In this document: one piece after another, positions 46,698 through 56,038 of the stretch | Layout: each line of letters starts with the position of its first letter | Numbering within the stretch: position 1 is the first letter of the stretch | Assembly (NCBI RefSeq): GCF_015207035.1 | Contig: NZ_JADEXQ010000010.1 | Span: forward strand, 36,207-100,206 | DNA: 64,000 nt | Direction of reading: 5' to 3' | Source of the DNA: Romeriopsis navalis LEGE 11480 | GTDB taxonomy: Bacteria; Cyanobacteriota; Cyanobacteriia; Leptolyngbyales; Leptolyngbyaceae | Program-made: the position numbers and the translations under genes | The notes under the pieces: generated by a model | Told to the model about the DNA's origin: nothing | The model's database searches: none | Seen by the model: only the letters and a program-made list of their open reading frames with translations

Positions 46698-48917
46698 TCA
46701 AAAATGATCACCAAGTAGTAGTTGGGCATCATCATCCGATAAATTCTCCATTTCAGCTAGCAGAGAATGCATATCATCTTGTTCAGTTAGTGTTTTTTCA
46801 CTCAAACGCTGGGCAATCAGGGCTGCTTGATCAGCAACCGTGGGATATTCAAAGATACTACTAATCGGCAACTCAATAAATAGGTCATCCCACAGTCGTA
46901 TCACCAGCTGAGCCGCGATTACTGAAGTCCCACCCAACTCGATAAAATGATCATGAATACCCACCGAATCAACCCGTAGCAATGTTTGCCAAAGCGTCAC
47001 AATTTTCTGTTGCAGTTCATTTTCCGGTGCGGCATATGGAGTATTTAATCCCGAAAAACCAGTATTTTCGGGTGGAGTCATGGCCGCCGAGTCAGATTGT
47101 TCCTTGCTCGCTACCCAATATGATTGACGATCGAATGGGTAAGTCGGCACATCAATAAACTGACACTGACGATCAGCGTATACATCTGACCAGTTAATCT
47201 CAACACCCTCATACCACTGCCGTGCAAGGTTATTGAGTAAAACCTCAGGTGATAGAGCCACAAGTGATGCATCAGGCTCATCTACGGTCTGAGGCACATT
47301 CTGCCGACGGCGGCGACTGACTTTGTGACAAAACTCAGCGGGGGGTTTTGGTAACAAATGCGAGAGCTGATCACATAGATCTTGTATGGAGTGAGCCACG
47401 ATCGCTAACCGATAGGCAAAGTGGGATCGTCTCACGCTAGCGGTATAGCAGACATCAAGCAAACGCAACTCAGAACAATCACTTAAAAATTGGAAATAGT
47501 TCTGAACCAGATATTTCAATGAGGCTTCACTCTTAGCAGACAATAGCAACAGGGCAGGCTCCTGTGACGGAATAGTCGGTCGCCCGCGCGTTTGTTGTTC
47601 GGATTTCAGTGGTTCCGATTCAAGCAATGCTGCCGTCCTACCTTCAATAACGACATGAGCATTTGTGCCACCCAAACCAAAGGAACTCACCCCTGCAACG
47701 AAAGCATTATCCGTCAATGGCCAATCAGTCAGGCTTGTTGGAACTTCGATCGGTAATTGATCTAAGGCAAGATTGGGATTGGGCTGTTGGAAATGTAAGG
47801 TTGGCGGCAGCTTTTGATGCTTGAGTGCCAACGCAACTTTGAGCAAACCGGCAATCCCAGAGGCCGTTTCTGCATTCCCAATATTAGTTTTGACTGATCC
47901 AATTGCACAGCGGCTTTCGGGGGTACGATCGATCGCAACAACTTCGCCAATTGCTTTCAGTTCTAAAGCATCACCTAAGGATGTCGCAGAACCATTGGCC
48001 TCGATATATTGCACCTGTGCTGGCGAGATATTAGCCTGCTCATAGGCACGTTTTAGCAAACTTTTCTGAGATTGGGGATTCGGTGCGGTTAAGCCGTTAC
48101 CACGGCCATTATGGTTCACTGCACTACCTTGGATAACACCATAGATCCGATCGCCATCAGCCTGGGCCTGGGCCAGCGGTTTTAAGATCACGACACCTAC
48201 TGTCTCACCACGCACATAACCATCAGCATTCGCATCAAAGCTACAACAGCGACCCGCTGAAGATATTAATCCAGCTTTGGCCAATTTCACCGTACTTTGG
48301 CCCGACAAAAGTAAGTTAACCCCACCGGCTACAGCGAGCGTCGATTCCCCCAGCAAAAGACTCTGGCAAGCCTGGTGAACTGCGACGAGCGAAGATGAAC
48401 AAGCTGTGTTTATCGCGACACTTGGACCCTGAAAATTGAACTGAAAAGAAATTCGATTAGCGGCGATCGCTGTATTATCACTAGTCAGATCATGGACACT
48501 TGGTTCATCAGTGGCAGCCACTAGCTGACTATAGTGGTTTCCAGACCCGATACCAAGAAAAACACCAGTCTGACTCCCAGCCAAATTCGCAATCACCTGG
48601 CCGGCATCTTCTAACGCATTCCACGTCACTTCTAGCAAAAGCCGCTGCTGCGGATCAAGGAGAGTCGCCTCTGCTGGTGTAATCCCAAAAAAGCGTGGGT
48701 CAAATTGATCAATCTCCTTGAGGAATCCACCCCAAGTAGACTTAGCGTCTAGTCCAGAACCAAGATTGCTGTAATTAATCCCAATACGATCGGTGGGCGG
48801 CTGAGTCACCGCATCCACACCATTCTGCAATAATTTCCAGAATTCATCAGGTGTACTTGCACCTGGAAAGCGACAGCCTATACCAATAATCGCAATTTCA
48901 GCTTTACCTATGACCAC
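46698..48917 (-). CDS. Ketosynthase-ACP protein with AT excised and atypical active site
   Basis: 739 residues. A type I PKS ketosynthase (1-430) with Cys173 in TACSSSL. The two His positions used for decarboxylation are Asn: Asn308 (EANGSATSLGD in place of EAHGTGT) and Asn348 (NIGNAETASG in place of NIGH). After the KS comes the KS-AT linker (LLLLSAKSEASLKYL), then directly the post-AT segment (WYEGVEINWSDVY, FIDVPTYPFDRQSYWV). The ~300-residue AT core is missing. A carrier (LGGTSVIA) and docking tail (LLAEMENLSDDDA) end the protein. Malonyl decarboxylation seems unlikely; acyl transfer between carriers or a non-decarboxylative condensation is inferred. The pattern may be a known KS subtype, which alignment would show. 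Confidence 0.85.
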   Translation of the reverse strand: MVIGKAEIAIIGIGCRFPGASTPDEFWKLLQNGVDAVTQPPTDRIGINYSNLGSGLDAKSTWGGFLKEIDQFDPRFFGITPAEATLLDPQQRLLLEVTWNALEDAGQVIANLAGSQTGVFLGIGSGNHYSQLVAATDEPSVHDLTSDNTAIAANRISFQFNFQGPSVAINTACSSSLVAVHQACQSLLLGESTLAVAGGVNLLLSGQSTVKLAKAGLISSAGRCCSFDANADGYVRGETVGVVILKPLAQAQADGDRIYGVIQGSAVNHNGRGNGLTAPNPQSQKSLLKRAYEQANISPAQVQYIEANGSATSLGDALELKAIGEVVAIDRTPESRCAIGSVKTNIGNAETASGIAGLLKVALALKHQKLPPTLHFQQPNPNLALDQLPIEVPTSLTDWPLTDNAFVAGVSSFGLGGTNAHVVIEGRTAALLESEPLKSEQQTRGRPTIPSQEPALLLLSAKSEASLKYLVQNYFQFLSDCSELRLLDVCYTASVRRSHFAYRLAIVAHSIQDLCDQLSHLLPKPPAEFCHKVSRRRRQNVPQTVDEPDASLVALSPEVLLNNLARQWYEGVEINWSDVYADRQCQFIDVPTYPFDRQSYWVASKEQSDSAAMTPPENTGFSGLNTPYAAPENELQQKIVTLWQTLLRVDSVGIHDHFIELGGTSVIAAQLVIRLWDDLFIELPISSIFEYPTVADQAALIAQRLSEKTLTEQDDMHSLLAEMENLSDDDAQLLLGDHF

Positions 48918-49052
48918 ACCGACCTCTGAGGATTTTCAAAATATGATTCTGGCTTTCGAATGCCTACACCGGGAATCCAAAAGTTCCAATTAGATAAACA
49001 ATATAGAAACTAAATTTATCTTATAACAAACTATTAATCAAAACTCAATGAT

Positions 49053-50222
49053 TCACGGAATTTTAACGACCCTAGCGATTTTTCTTATTCCCCTTAAAGC
49101 AAAGAAAATAGCCGAATCAAGCCACGTCATCCTCTGAGATTTCCTGGCCCAAAATAGGTTCAGATTGATCCAAAATAAACAGCTTTTGGGGAGATAAAGA
49201 AAACATGACTTAAATACGGCAGAAATTCCTCCATTCCGATAGGAGAAATATATAATATCAGTCAGATTTTTAAATAGTTTTGGCTGATCATAGCCTAGCC
49301 ATAATAGTGGCTTAGCATCCCAAGGGTCAAATTCAATAAACTTTTTAGAAAAATCCCAGCTGGGCCTCAAAAATTTATAGCCTCTTTCATTCAACATACA
49401 AGCAGCAAAGCTAAATGTACTATTACTAGTGCAGACTATATCGCACTTACTCATCATAAAAAAGTCAATATAAAAATCCAGATCAATTCCCACAAATTCT
49501 TGTGGAATATCCACATTCAGATTATTCAATGTGATCGGAGAAAAGCAGTCAAATTCGGCAATTATTCCATCGAGGTTGTCGCTACAAAGAAATAAAATTG
49601 GGTCTTCTAATTCACTCCATACTTTTTCAAGCCATTGACGATACCATTTTGTAGGAAATATTAATCCACAACCCCATAATGGTTCATTAACATAATCACC
49701 CTGCCTAATATGAATTCCAACAATTGTTTTACCCTTAGGGAAAGCATGTTTAAAACTCGATTCCAAAGGCGCTTTTAGAGCCTCGACTGGCTGAAATAGA
49801 GAATAGAAGTATTCTTTATATGGTTTAAATACTTGGGTGTGAAATTGAAAATGGCCAAAAATATCAACATTTTTCAAATCTGACTGCATTGCCAGTTGAT
49901 CAATCCGAATACTTTTATGGCCTGACTTTTTCTCCAAGTAATACACAAAATTTGGAAATTTATCAAATAGCAAATCACAACCATCATTTTTCTCAATTGC
50001 GGGTGCTAGACAACTAGAGAGCGGATGATCCTTATGTCCGAAGATTTTCTGTCCGATCCAAGTAGGGCATTCAATTTTTGAGTTACTGTTTTTAGCACAT
50101 ATTCTTAAAAATGCATATTGAAAAATCTGATTTCCAAATCGCCCAAAAGCACCAAGATAAGACATGCTTAGAATCGATTCATCATAATTTTCTTCTGGAT
50201 TATTTGAAATAGAATTAGGCAT
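49053..50222 (-). CDS. GT11-type fucosyltransferase-like protein
   Basis: 389 residues; an alternative start at MSYLGAFG (residue 20) would begin right at the conserved domain. Motifs of the alpha-1,2-fucosyltransferase family are FGNQIFQYAF, GIHIRQGDYV (GDP-sugar-binding HxRxGDY) and SNSTFSFAACML. It is expected to use GDP-fucose or a related GDP sugar. With the GT1 gene at 52504 it may glycosylate the peptide. The gene is visibly more AT-rich than the NRPS genes around it, which suggests separate acquisition. No sugar-biosynthesis genes are in the window. Confidence 0.75.
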   Translation of the reverse strand: MPNSISNNPEENYDESILSMSYLGAFGRFGNQIFQYAFLRICAKNSNSKIECPTWIGQKIFGHKDHPLSSCLAPAIEKNDGCDLLFDKFPNFVYYLEKKSGHKSIRIDQLAMQSDLKNVDIFGHFQFHTQVFKPYKEYFYSLFQPVEALKAPLESSFKHAFPKGKTIVGIHIRQGDYVNEPLWGCGLIFPTKWYRQWLEKVWSELEDPILFLCSDNLDGIIAEFDCFSPITLNNLNVDIPQEFVGIDLDFYIDFFMMSKCDIVCTSNSTFSFAACMLNERGYKFLRPSWDFSKKFIEFDPWDAKPLLWLGYDQPKLFKNLTDIIYFSYRNGGISAVFKSCFLYLPKSCLFWINLNLFWARKSQRMTWLDSAIFFALRGIRKIARVVKIP

Positions 50223-50328
50223 CTTACTTCTGATTGTTCAAAAAACTATACCTATTAAACAAACAAAAATGTACGGTTACGTTTGTTGCCAAACATTAAC
50301 AATTTTCGTTGTGATATTTCCAACATAT

Positions 50329-51555
50329 TTAAGAATCTATTGCCTGAAATTCAATCGGCAGTCTGCTCAAGCCGCGAAGCGTGATACTCTCTCGCCAGTC
50401 AAGCTGATTGGCATTGAATGAAAATCGATGCAAACGCCTCACTAGAGTTTGAATTGCCAGCTGTCCCTGCATCCTTGCCAATGCAGCTCCAAGACAATAA
50501 TGCATTCCACCACCAAACGGCAGATTCGTATGCTGACGATCCCAATCAAGTTGATCCGGATGCGCAAATTGTGCTGGATCACGATTAGCAGCACCTAGAC
50601 AGACGATTACTTTATCGCCCGATCGAATCGTCTTATCACCTATTTCTACATCTTCAGCTGCTAAACGTGCTAAAACCTGAACTGGACTGTCATAGCGCAG
50701 CAATTCTTCAACCACAGGCTTAATCTGATTCGGATTGTCTCTGACAAAGTTGATCGACTCAGGATGTTGCAGTAGCGCCAAGATGCCGTTCCCAATCAGA
50801 CTTTTGGTTGTTTCTTGTCCAACGATGAATAGCATGATACAAAAACCTAAAATTTCATCATGGCTCAATTTTTTGCCCTGGTCGCGAGCCGCAATCAGTT
50901 GACTAATCAACCCATCAGTTGGCTGTTCCTCCTGCTTTACAATCAGGTCACTCAGGTATTCTCTTGCCTCGATCGCCATCGCATTTTGCCGCTGGTAACC
51001 TTCGATCGACATTGGTTGATCAAAGACAAAAAACAGTTCATGAGACCAGCGGACAAGTTTATGAAAATCTTCCTTGGGGACTCCCAAAATACTGGTAATC
51101 GTCATCGCCGGTAAGGGAGCCGCAAAATCACTCATAACATCCATCTCGCCACGATCGATCACCTGATCAATCAAGTCATTTACCAGCACCTGAATGGTTG
51201 GCCGCATGGCTTCAATGCTACCGGGAGAAAAGACTTTAGCCACCAAACTCCTGAGTCGATTGTGATCAGGCGTATCCAGAAAAAATAACCACTTCGCAAT
51301 CGTCTGAGACAATGGATTGAGATCGCCTTGCTTCAAAAATCGATTTTTTTGCTGCAATCGCTCTGGCAAATCATCTACCTGAAATCGCGAATCCTTTAAA
51401 ATCTGTGCCGCATCAGCATATCGAGTAATTATCCAAGCCTGTAGAAAGCTCCAGTGAATTGGGTCTTCCGCCTGCAGGCGTGCATAGATCGGATAAGGGT
51501 CTGAATGAAATTCCGGCGAGAATGGATTAAACTTGACAGTCTCAGTCGTCGTCAT
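50329..51555 (-). CDS. Cytochrome P450
   Basis: 408 residues from ATG 51555, supported by GGGAG about 9 bases upstream; a longer frame starts at 51588. Bacterial soluble P450 features: I-helix FIVGQETTKSLIGN with the acid-alcohol pair changed to Glu-Thr, K-helix EELLRYDSP (ExxR), and heme loop FGGGMHYCLGAALAR with the Cys ligand. It needs ferredoxin partners encoded elsewhere. It presumably hydroxylates or couples the peptide or its acyl chain; its position among tailoring genes supports this but gives no substrate. Confidence 0.9.
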   Translation of the reverse strand: MTTTETVKFNPFSPEFHSDPYPIYARLQAEDPIHWSFLQAWIITRYADAAQILKDSRFQVDDLPERLQQKNRFLKQGDLNPLSQTIAKWLFFLDTPDHNRLRSLVAKVFSPGSIEAMRPTIQVLVNDLIDQVIDRGEMDVMSDFAAPLPAMTITSILGVPKEDFHKLVRWSHELFFVFDQPMSIEGYQRQNAMAIEAREYLSDLIVKQEEQPTDGLISQLIAARDQGKKLSHDEILGFCIMLFIVGQETTKSLIGNGILALLQHPESINFVRDNPNQIKPVVEELLRYDSPVQVLARLAAEDVEIGDKTIRSGDKVIVCLGAANRDPAQFAHPDQLDWDRQHTNLPFGGGMHYCLGAALARMQGQLAIQTLVRRLHRFSFNANQLDWRESITLRGLSRLPIEFQAIDS

Positions 51556-51604
51556 CAATAAACTCCCAAATATAGTCGGTATCAACACCGCTTAATCAAC
51601 AGAT

Positions 51605-52471
51605 TTAAGCAAAAAATCCGGTATCTTCTAAAATTCTGATTAGTTTATCCGCATATTTTTCTTCAGTCATCAGTGAACAATGCTGCATTTCAATCCAGTG
51701 TAAAGGCCACCCGGTTGTATGATGAATATCCCACCATACTTGATGATCACAGAGCTGATCATTTGATGCTCCAACAATTTGAATTGGATATCGAGAAAAT
51801 TTCCCCCACTGACGATCGCCGATACACTCTTTGAGCCTGAGCAGAATTAGCATCTTAGCAAAGGCAAGCCAAGATATCGAAGTAGCTTCAGCAACAAAGC
51901 GAACCATGTCTAAGTCTGGTCGACCTGCATAGCACTGGTGATCTCGTCTTTGCGCTTGCCGGGAGCAACTAAAGCCAGTTTTCTGACCGAGAAATATGAG
52001 AAATTGCAAAGTTTGCCGCAGCAGCAGCAGCGATTGAGCAATTTTTTGGGGTCTAAAAGTCCATTTCGGGACAACTGCGTAGAGCATTTTGATTGCAAAT
52101 CTCTGCTGAAATCGATGTAGTATCTGTAACGCGACATTGCCGCCAAAAGAATAACTAATCAAATAATTGGGGGATAGCTGTAGCCTTTGACAAACATATG
52201 AAATATCGTCAGCCATTTGTTGCGAATTCAATTTGAGTATATTGCTGCTGTCAGACATGCCATGTCCTCGCAAATCAAGGCAAAGTGTTGAAATGCCTCT
52301 TGCTTGAATCTGGGGAACCAGAAACTGCCATACATTAAGATCTACTCCTAATCCATGAATACATACACAAGTAGGTCCCTCAGCATACTTATTAGGGGCT
52401 CGATAGAATTGCCCCCTGATGTGGCAATTATCTGGGGTTTTAATATCAATCTCTTCAATTATATGAGTCAT
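51605..52471 (-). CDS. Alpha/beta hydrolase
   Basis: 288 residues with the alpha/beta-hydrolase core: oxyanion-hole CIHGLGVDLNVW, LDLRGHGMSD, nucleophile Ser in ISYSFGGNVAL and a C-terminal His (MQHCSLM). The nucleophile elbow and oxyanion hole are intact. Within the cluster it may be a type II thioesterase clearing blocked carriers, or an ester/acyl hydrolase acting on a precursor. The motif set does not discriminate. It lies between P450 and GT1 genes with short gaps. Confidence 0.8.
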   Translation of the reverse strand: MTHIIEEIDIKTPDNCHIRGQFYRAPNKYAEGPTCVCIHGLGVDLNVWQFLVPQIQARGISTLCLDLRGHGMSDSSNILKLNSQQMADDISYVCQRLQLSPNYLISYSFGGNVALQILHRFQQRFAIKMLYAVVPKWTFRPQKIAQSLLLLRQTLQFLIFLGQKTGFSCSRQAQRRDHQCYAGRPDLDMVRFVAEATSISWLAFAKMLILLRLKECIGDRQWGKFSRYPIQIVGASNDQLCDHQVWWDIHHTTGWPLHWIEMQHCSLMTEEKYADKLIRILEDTGFFA

Positions 52472-52503
52472 ATATTTTAGTCAGCCTTGCTAAGTGAGAT
52501 TGA

Positions 52504-53835
52504 TTACACTGAGATATGGGCAAGATCTAAGACATCTTCAATAATTGCCGCTGCATGCTTCACTCCCCCGGACTGCTGAATTACCGCTTGGGCTTGTCGT
52601 GCTTGATCTTTATAGGTGGGGTCTTGCAGAACTTCCTGAATCAGCTTTCTGAGGCGTTTTGCGTTGAGTTGTTTCAAAGCAATAAATTTGCCCGCGCCAC
52701 TCCGTTCCAGCCGAGCGGCCGCACCAGGTTGATCCAGCACACCCGGAATCGCCACCATTGGCACACCCTGTGCTAACGACTCGAGTATGGTATTCAAGCC
52801 AGCATGGGTAATCACTAAACTCGCGCGTTTTAATAATTCAATCTGGGGTGCGTAATCAACCACAAGTGGATTGCCTGGGAGATTCGATAAAGCGACATCA
52901 CGGCCTTTTCCTCCCAGGGAAATCACCAACTGTATATCTAATCCATCGCAGGCGGCAGCGATACACCGATACACCGATGCTTGATTCGATAACGTACCTG
53001 TAGACGCATAAATCAATGGTTTATCAGATAATTGATCAAACGGGAAAGTAACTGGCTTACGGCAAATGTCATTGATGTAAGGACCCGTAAAGTAAAAGTT
53101 ATGTGGAAGTGAAACTGGAAAATCAAACGCTTTTGGCAGACAAGCCAATGATGCTAAAGGCGACGCTGAATCAGTTAGGGTCGTATAAGGAACCAAATTC
53201 CAGTCTCGACGATATCGATTTAATAATCGGAGAATCCGCCGTTGCAAAATATCCAGCCAGGCATATGTCAAGCGATTCCGTATACGTGCCCATAAAGCTA
53301 ACTGGTAAGGCCACGATGTCATGTAGGGGGGGACTGCACTCGACTGATGACGGGGTATGCCAACACAGATTGTAATAAATGGGATGCCCATATATTCGGC
53401 AACCGTACTACCGCCATAGCTGGTTTCTGAAACTAACAATACATCAATCCCCTTGGCTTTAATCACGGCGGGAGCTGCTCGAAGCGCAATGGCAGACCAA
53501 TGTTGATATGCTGCAAGCGCTATGCGTAATGCCGAGATGCCATTCGATTGGGTGTACGCCTGATGGTCTACAGGTTGGAGCCGCTGCTTGAGCCGATGAA
53601 GTTTATGGCGTAAGCGCATGCGTCGACTCGAGGTAATCTTTTGGTCTGGTTGCGGGGCTTGTCGAGGCGACAAAATTGGCACAAAATGGATTCCTGTAGC
53701 TTCCACCATCTCACGATGTTGCTCCCAGCCAAGCAAGCTGACTGAGTGACCACGTTGTTTCAATTCATATCCTAAAGCAATCATCGGATTAAGATGCCCG
53801 GTAACTGGAGGACAAATAATGCCAAAATGCGTCAT
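52504..53835 (-). CDS. GT1-family glycosyltransferase
   Basis: 443 residues, UGT/MGT fold. N-terminal acceptor domain begins MTHFGIICPPVTGHLNPM; the C-terminal domain carries the sugar-nucleotide signature (ASTGTLSNQ, DYAPQIELLKRASLVITHAG, GVPMVAIPGVLDQPGAAARL). Resembles macrolide- and carotenoid-type glycosyltransferases. AGGA before the ATG supports the start. Expected to glycosylate the product, probably on a hydroxyl introduced by the P450 or dioxygenase. Sugar donor unknown. Confidence 0.82.
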   Translation of the reverse strand: MTHFGIICPPVTGHLNPMIALGYELKQRGHSVSLLGWEQHREMVEATGIHFVPILSPRQAPQPDQKITSSRRMRLRHKLHRLKQRLQPVDHQAYTQSNGISALRIALAAYQHWSAIALRAAPAVIKAKGIDVLLVSETSYGGSTVAEYMGIPFITICVGIPRHQSSAVPPYMTSWPYQLALWARIRNRLTYAWLDILQRRILRLLNRYRRDWNLVPYTTLTDSASPLASLACLPKAFDFPVSLPHNFYFTGPYINDICRKPVTFPFDQLSDKPLIYASTGTLSNQASVYRCIAAACDGLDIQLVISLGGKGRDVALSNLPGNPLVVDYAPQIELLKRASLVITHAGLNTILESLAQGVPMVAIPGVLDQPGAAARLERSGAGKFIALKQLNAKRLRKLIQEVLQDPTYKDQARQAQAVIQQSGGVKHAAAIIEDVLDLAHISV

Positions 53836-53863
53836 AGCAGTTTTCCTAAATCACGATCAAGCG

Positions 53864-55942
53864 TTATTTGTTGGTCTTTTGCCATAAATATCGCACCAAT
53901 TCTGTAATATTGGGATACTCCCAGAACAAGGTCGGTTCAAGCTCACAACCTAACCATTCAGCAAGTTCCCCAGTTAAACTCATCGCCACCGACGAATCTA
54001 GCCCATAGATTGAAAATGGCTCTTCAAGATCAATATCGTCTGGATCAAGTTGCAAAATTTCGGCCAGTCGATCGATTAACCAATCTTGAATGGAATATTC
54101 AGTCACCACGAGCTGATTTGCCGCCGCTCCACCTTGCGAACCATCATTTTCTACTTCATGCGGCAGCGGTATCGAGTCATTTTTTGGGGTTGGGATACTC
54201 AGCCTAGATTCACCCACAACATTAAGTTGACCGGCAAGGAATCCGGCTCGACAAGCATAACGCTGAATCTTGCCACTTGAGGTTTTGGGGATACTCGCAG
54301 TCTTGAGTAACACAACCGCATGCACCGAAACATCATGTTGCTCGGATACAGCCTGACGGACGGCAGTCACGATTTCATCCAGATTGAGCTGACGGAGATA
54401 GGTGCGTTCGACTTCTTGAACAATGACTAGTCGCTCTGCGCCATCAATTTCCACCGAGAAGGCCGCCCCACATTCTGGACGCAAAGCGGGATGGCTTTGC
54501 GATACCGTTGCTTCAATATCTTGGGGATAATGATTCCGCCCCCAGAGGATGATCAGATCTTTAATCCGTCCCGTGATAAATAGCTCATCACCATGCAAAA
54601 AGCCTAAATCTCCAGTGCGCAGAAATGGCCCTGCTGCCGTATCCGCTAACGCGGCATGAAATGTCGCCTGGGTTTGTTCGGGACGCTGCCAATAGCCTTG
54701 AGCGACGCTATCGCCAGCCAGCCAAATTTCCCCCACCTGACCCGATAAACATGGCTTCGAAGTTGCTAGGTCAACGATTTCTAACCGTGTATCGCCCCAA
54801 CTATGACCACAGCCGACTAAATGTCTGACATTTTCTGGATCTACAGTTTCAACAATGCGGTTTTGTGCCAATTCATCCGCTTGCACCGCACAGTAAACTG
54901 GGGTCTGATTAACAGTACCACCAGTAATCATTAGCGTTGCTTCCGCCATGCCATAGCAGGGATAGAAAGATTGCGGTTCAAAACCACAGGTAGCAAACTT
55001 CGCCGTAAATGCTTCTAAGGTTTGTCGTCGCACGGGTTCAGCACCGCTGTAAGCACTACTCCATTGGCTCAGATCTAGGGTTTGCTGCTGCTCTGGGGTG
55101 ATTTTTTGAGTACACAACTCATAGCCGAGGTTGGGGCCACCACTATGAGTTGCCCCATAATGGGCGATGGCTTGGAGCCACCGAATCGGTTTTTGCATAA
55201 ACGCGGCCGGAGGCATCAAAACTCCAAGAAAGCCTGTATATAAAGGCTGAATAATCCCATCAATCAGCCCCATATCATGAAAGCTCGGCAGCCAAGTGAC
55301 CGAGACACTGGCGGCGGATAATTCAAATGACTGCTTGATGCATTCCGAGTTATGCAAAATATTGCGATGGTTCACCATGACGCCCTTTGGTGTTCCGGTG
55401 GAGCCAGAGGTATATTGCAAAAAAGCTAAGGTATGGGGCTGAATCAGCGGGGGTTGCCATTCGATCGCCGGAGCAGTGGGAAGACGATCGCTAGTGACCC
55501 AGTTGAGTGCGGCTAAATCGGCTGCTTCATCAAATCGCGGTGCCATCGTGGCCAGGATATCCGCCGTGGTCAGAACGATCTTCGCTTGGGCATCCGCCAC
55601 AATTGACTGTAATCGTACGGCGGTTTGATTACGCCGCGGTGGATATGCCGGAACAGCCACAATACCGGCATAAAGGCAAGCAAAAAAAGCGGTAATAAAG
55701 TCTAATCCCTGGGGGTACAGTAGCAAGGCCCGCTCACCATAATCCGCCAGCGATTGTAAATGCATCGCTAGAGCACGGGCTTGAGCATCTAATTCGGCAT
55801 AGGTCAGATGGATCGCTTCCGTTTCACCATCCACCAGAAAGGTATAAGCCGTTTGATCAGGTTGATGCTGTGCCCGCCACTGCAATAGTTCAACTAAGTT
55901 CAAAAACTGCGTATCTGGTTTCAACACGTGATGAGCAATCAT
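53864..55942 (-). CDS. Fatty acyl-AMP ligase fused to ACP
   Basis: FAAL domain (about 15-590) with YTSGSTGTPKGVMVNH, VTWLPSFHDMGLIDGI and FYPCYGMAEATLMITGG, typical of FAALs that load fatty acids as acyl-AMP without CoA. A carrier domain follows, with the phosphopantetheine Ser in YGLDSSVAM. ATG 55942 is chosen over the TTG at 55978. It should start a lipid tail, making the product a lipopeptide. It lacks the LLDELE-type docking tail of its neighbours, so its partner C domain is not evident. Confidence 0.88.
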   Translation of the reverse strand: MIAHHVLKPDTQFLNLVELLQWRAQHQPDQTAYTFLVDGETEAIHLTYAELDAQARALAMHLQSLADYGERALLLYPQGLDFITAFFACLYAGIVAVPAYPPRRNQTAVRLQSIVADAQAKIVLTTADILATMAPRFDEAADLAALNWVTSDRLPTAPAIEWQPPLIQPHTLAFLQYTSGSTGTPKGVMVNHRNILHNSECIKQSFELSAASVSVTWLPSFHDMGLIDGIIQPLYTGFLGVLMPPAAFMQKPIRWLQAIAHYGATHSGGPNLGYELCTQKITPEQQQTLDLSQWSSAYSGAEPVRRQTLEAFTAKFATCGFEPQSFYPCYGMAEATLMITGGTVNQTPVYCAVQADELAQNRIVETVDPENVRHLVGCGHSWGDTRLEIVDLATSKPCLSGQVGEIWLAGDSVAQGYWQRPEQTQATFHAALADTAAGPFLRTGDLGFLHGDELFITGRIKDLIILWGRNHYPQDIEATVSQSHPALRPECGAAFSVEIDGAERLVIVQEVERTYLRQLNLDEIVTAVRQAVSEQHDVSVHAVVLLKTASIPKTSSGKIQRYACRAGFLAGQLNVVGESRLSIPTPKNDSIPLPHEVENDGSQGGAAANQLVVTEYSIQDWLIDRLAEILQLDPDDIDLEEPFSIYGLDSSVAMSLTGELAEWLGCELEPTLFWEYPNITELVRYLWQKTNK

Positions 55943-56038
55943 AGTTCTGATAGATATATCTAAGTCTAGTGGGATCAAACCGAACGTTAGGAGTCATGAA
56001 ATACGCAAGGTAACCAGATGCTCAGGCATTTGCCTGAA

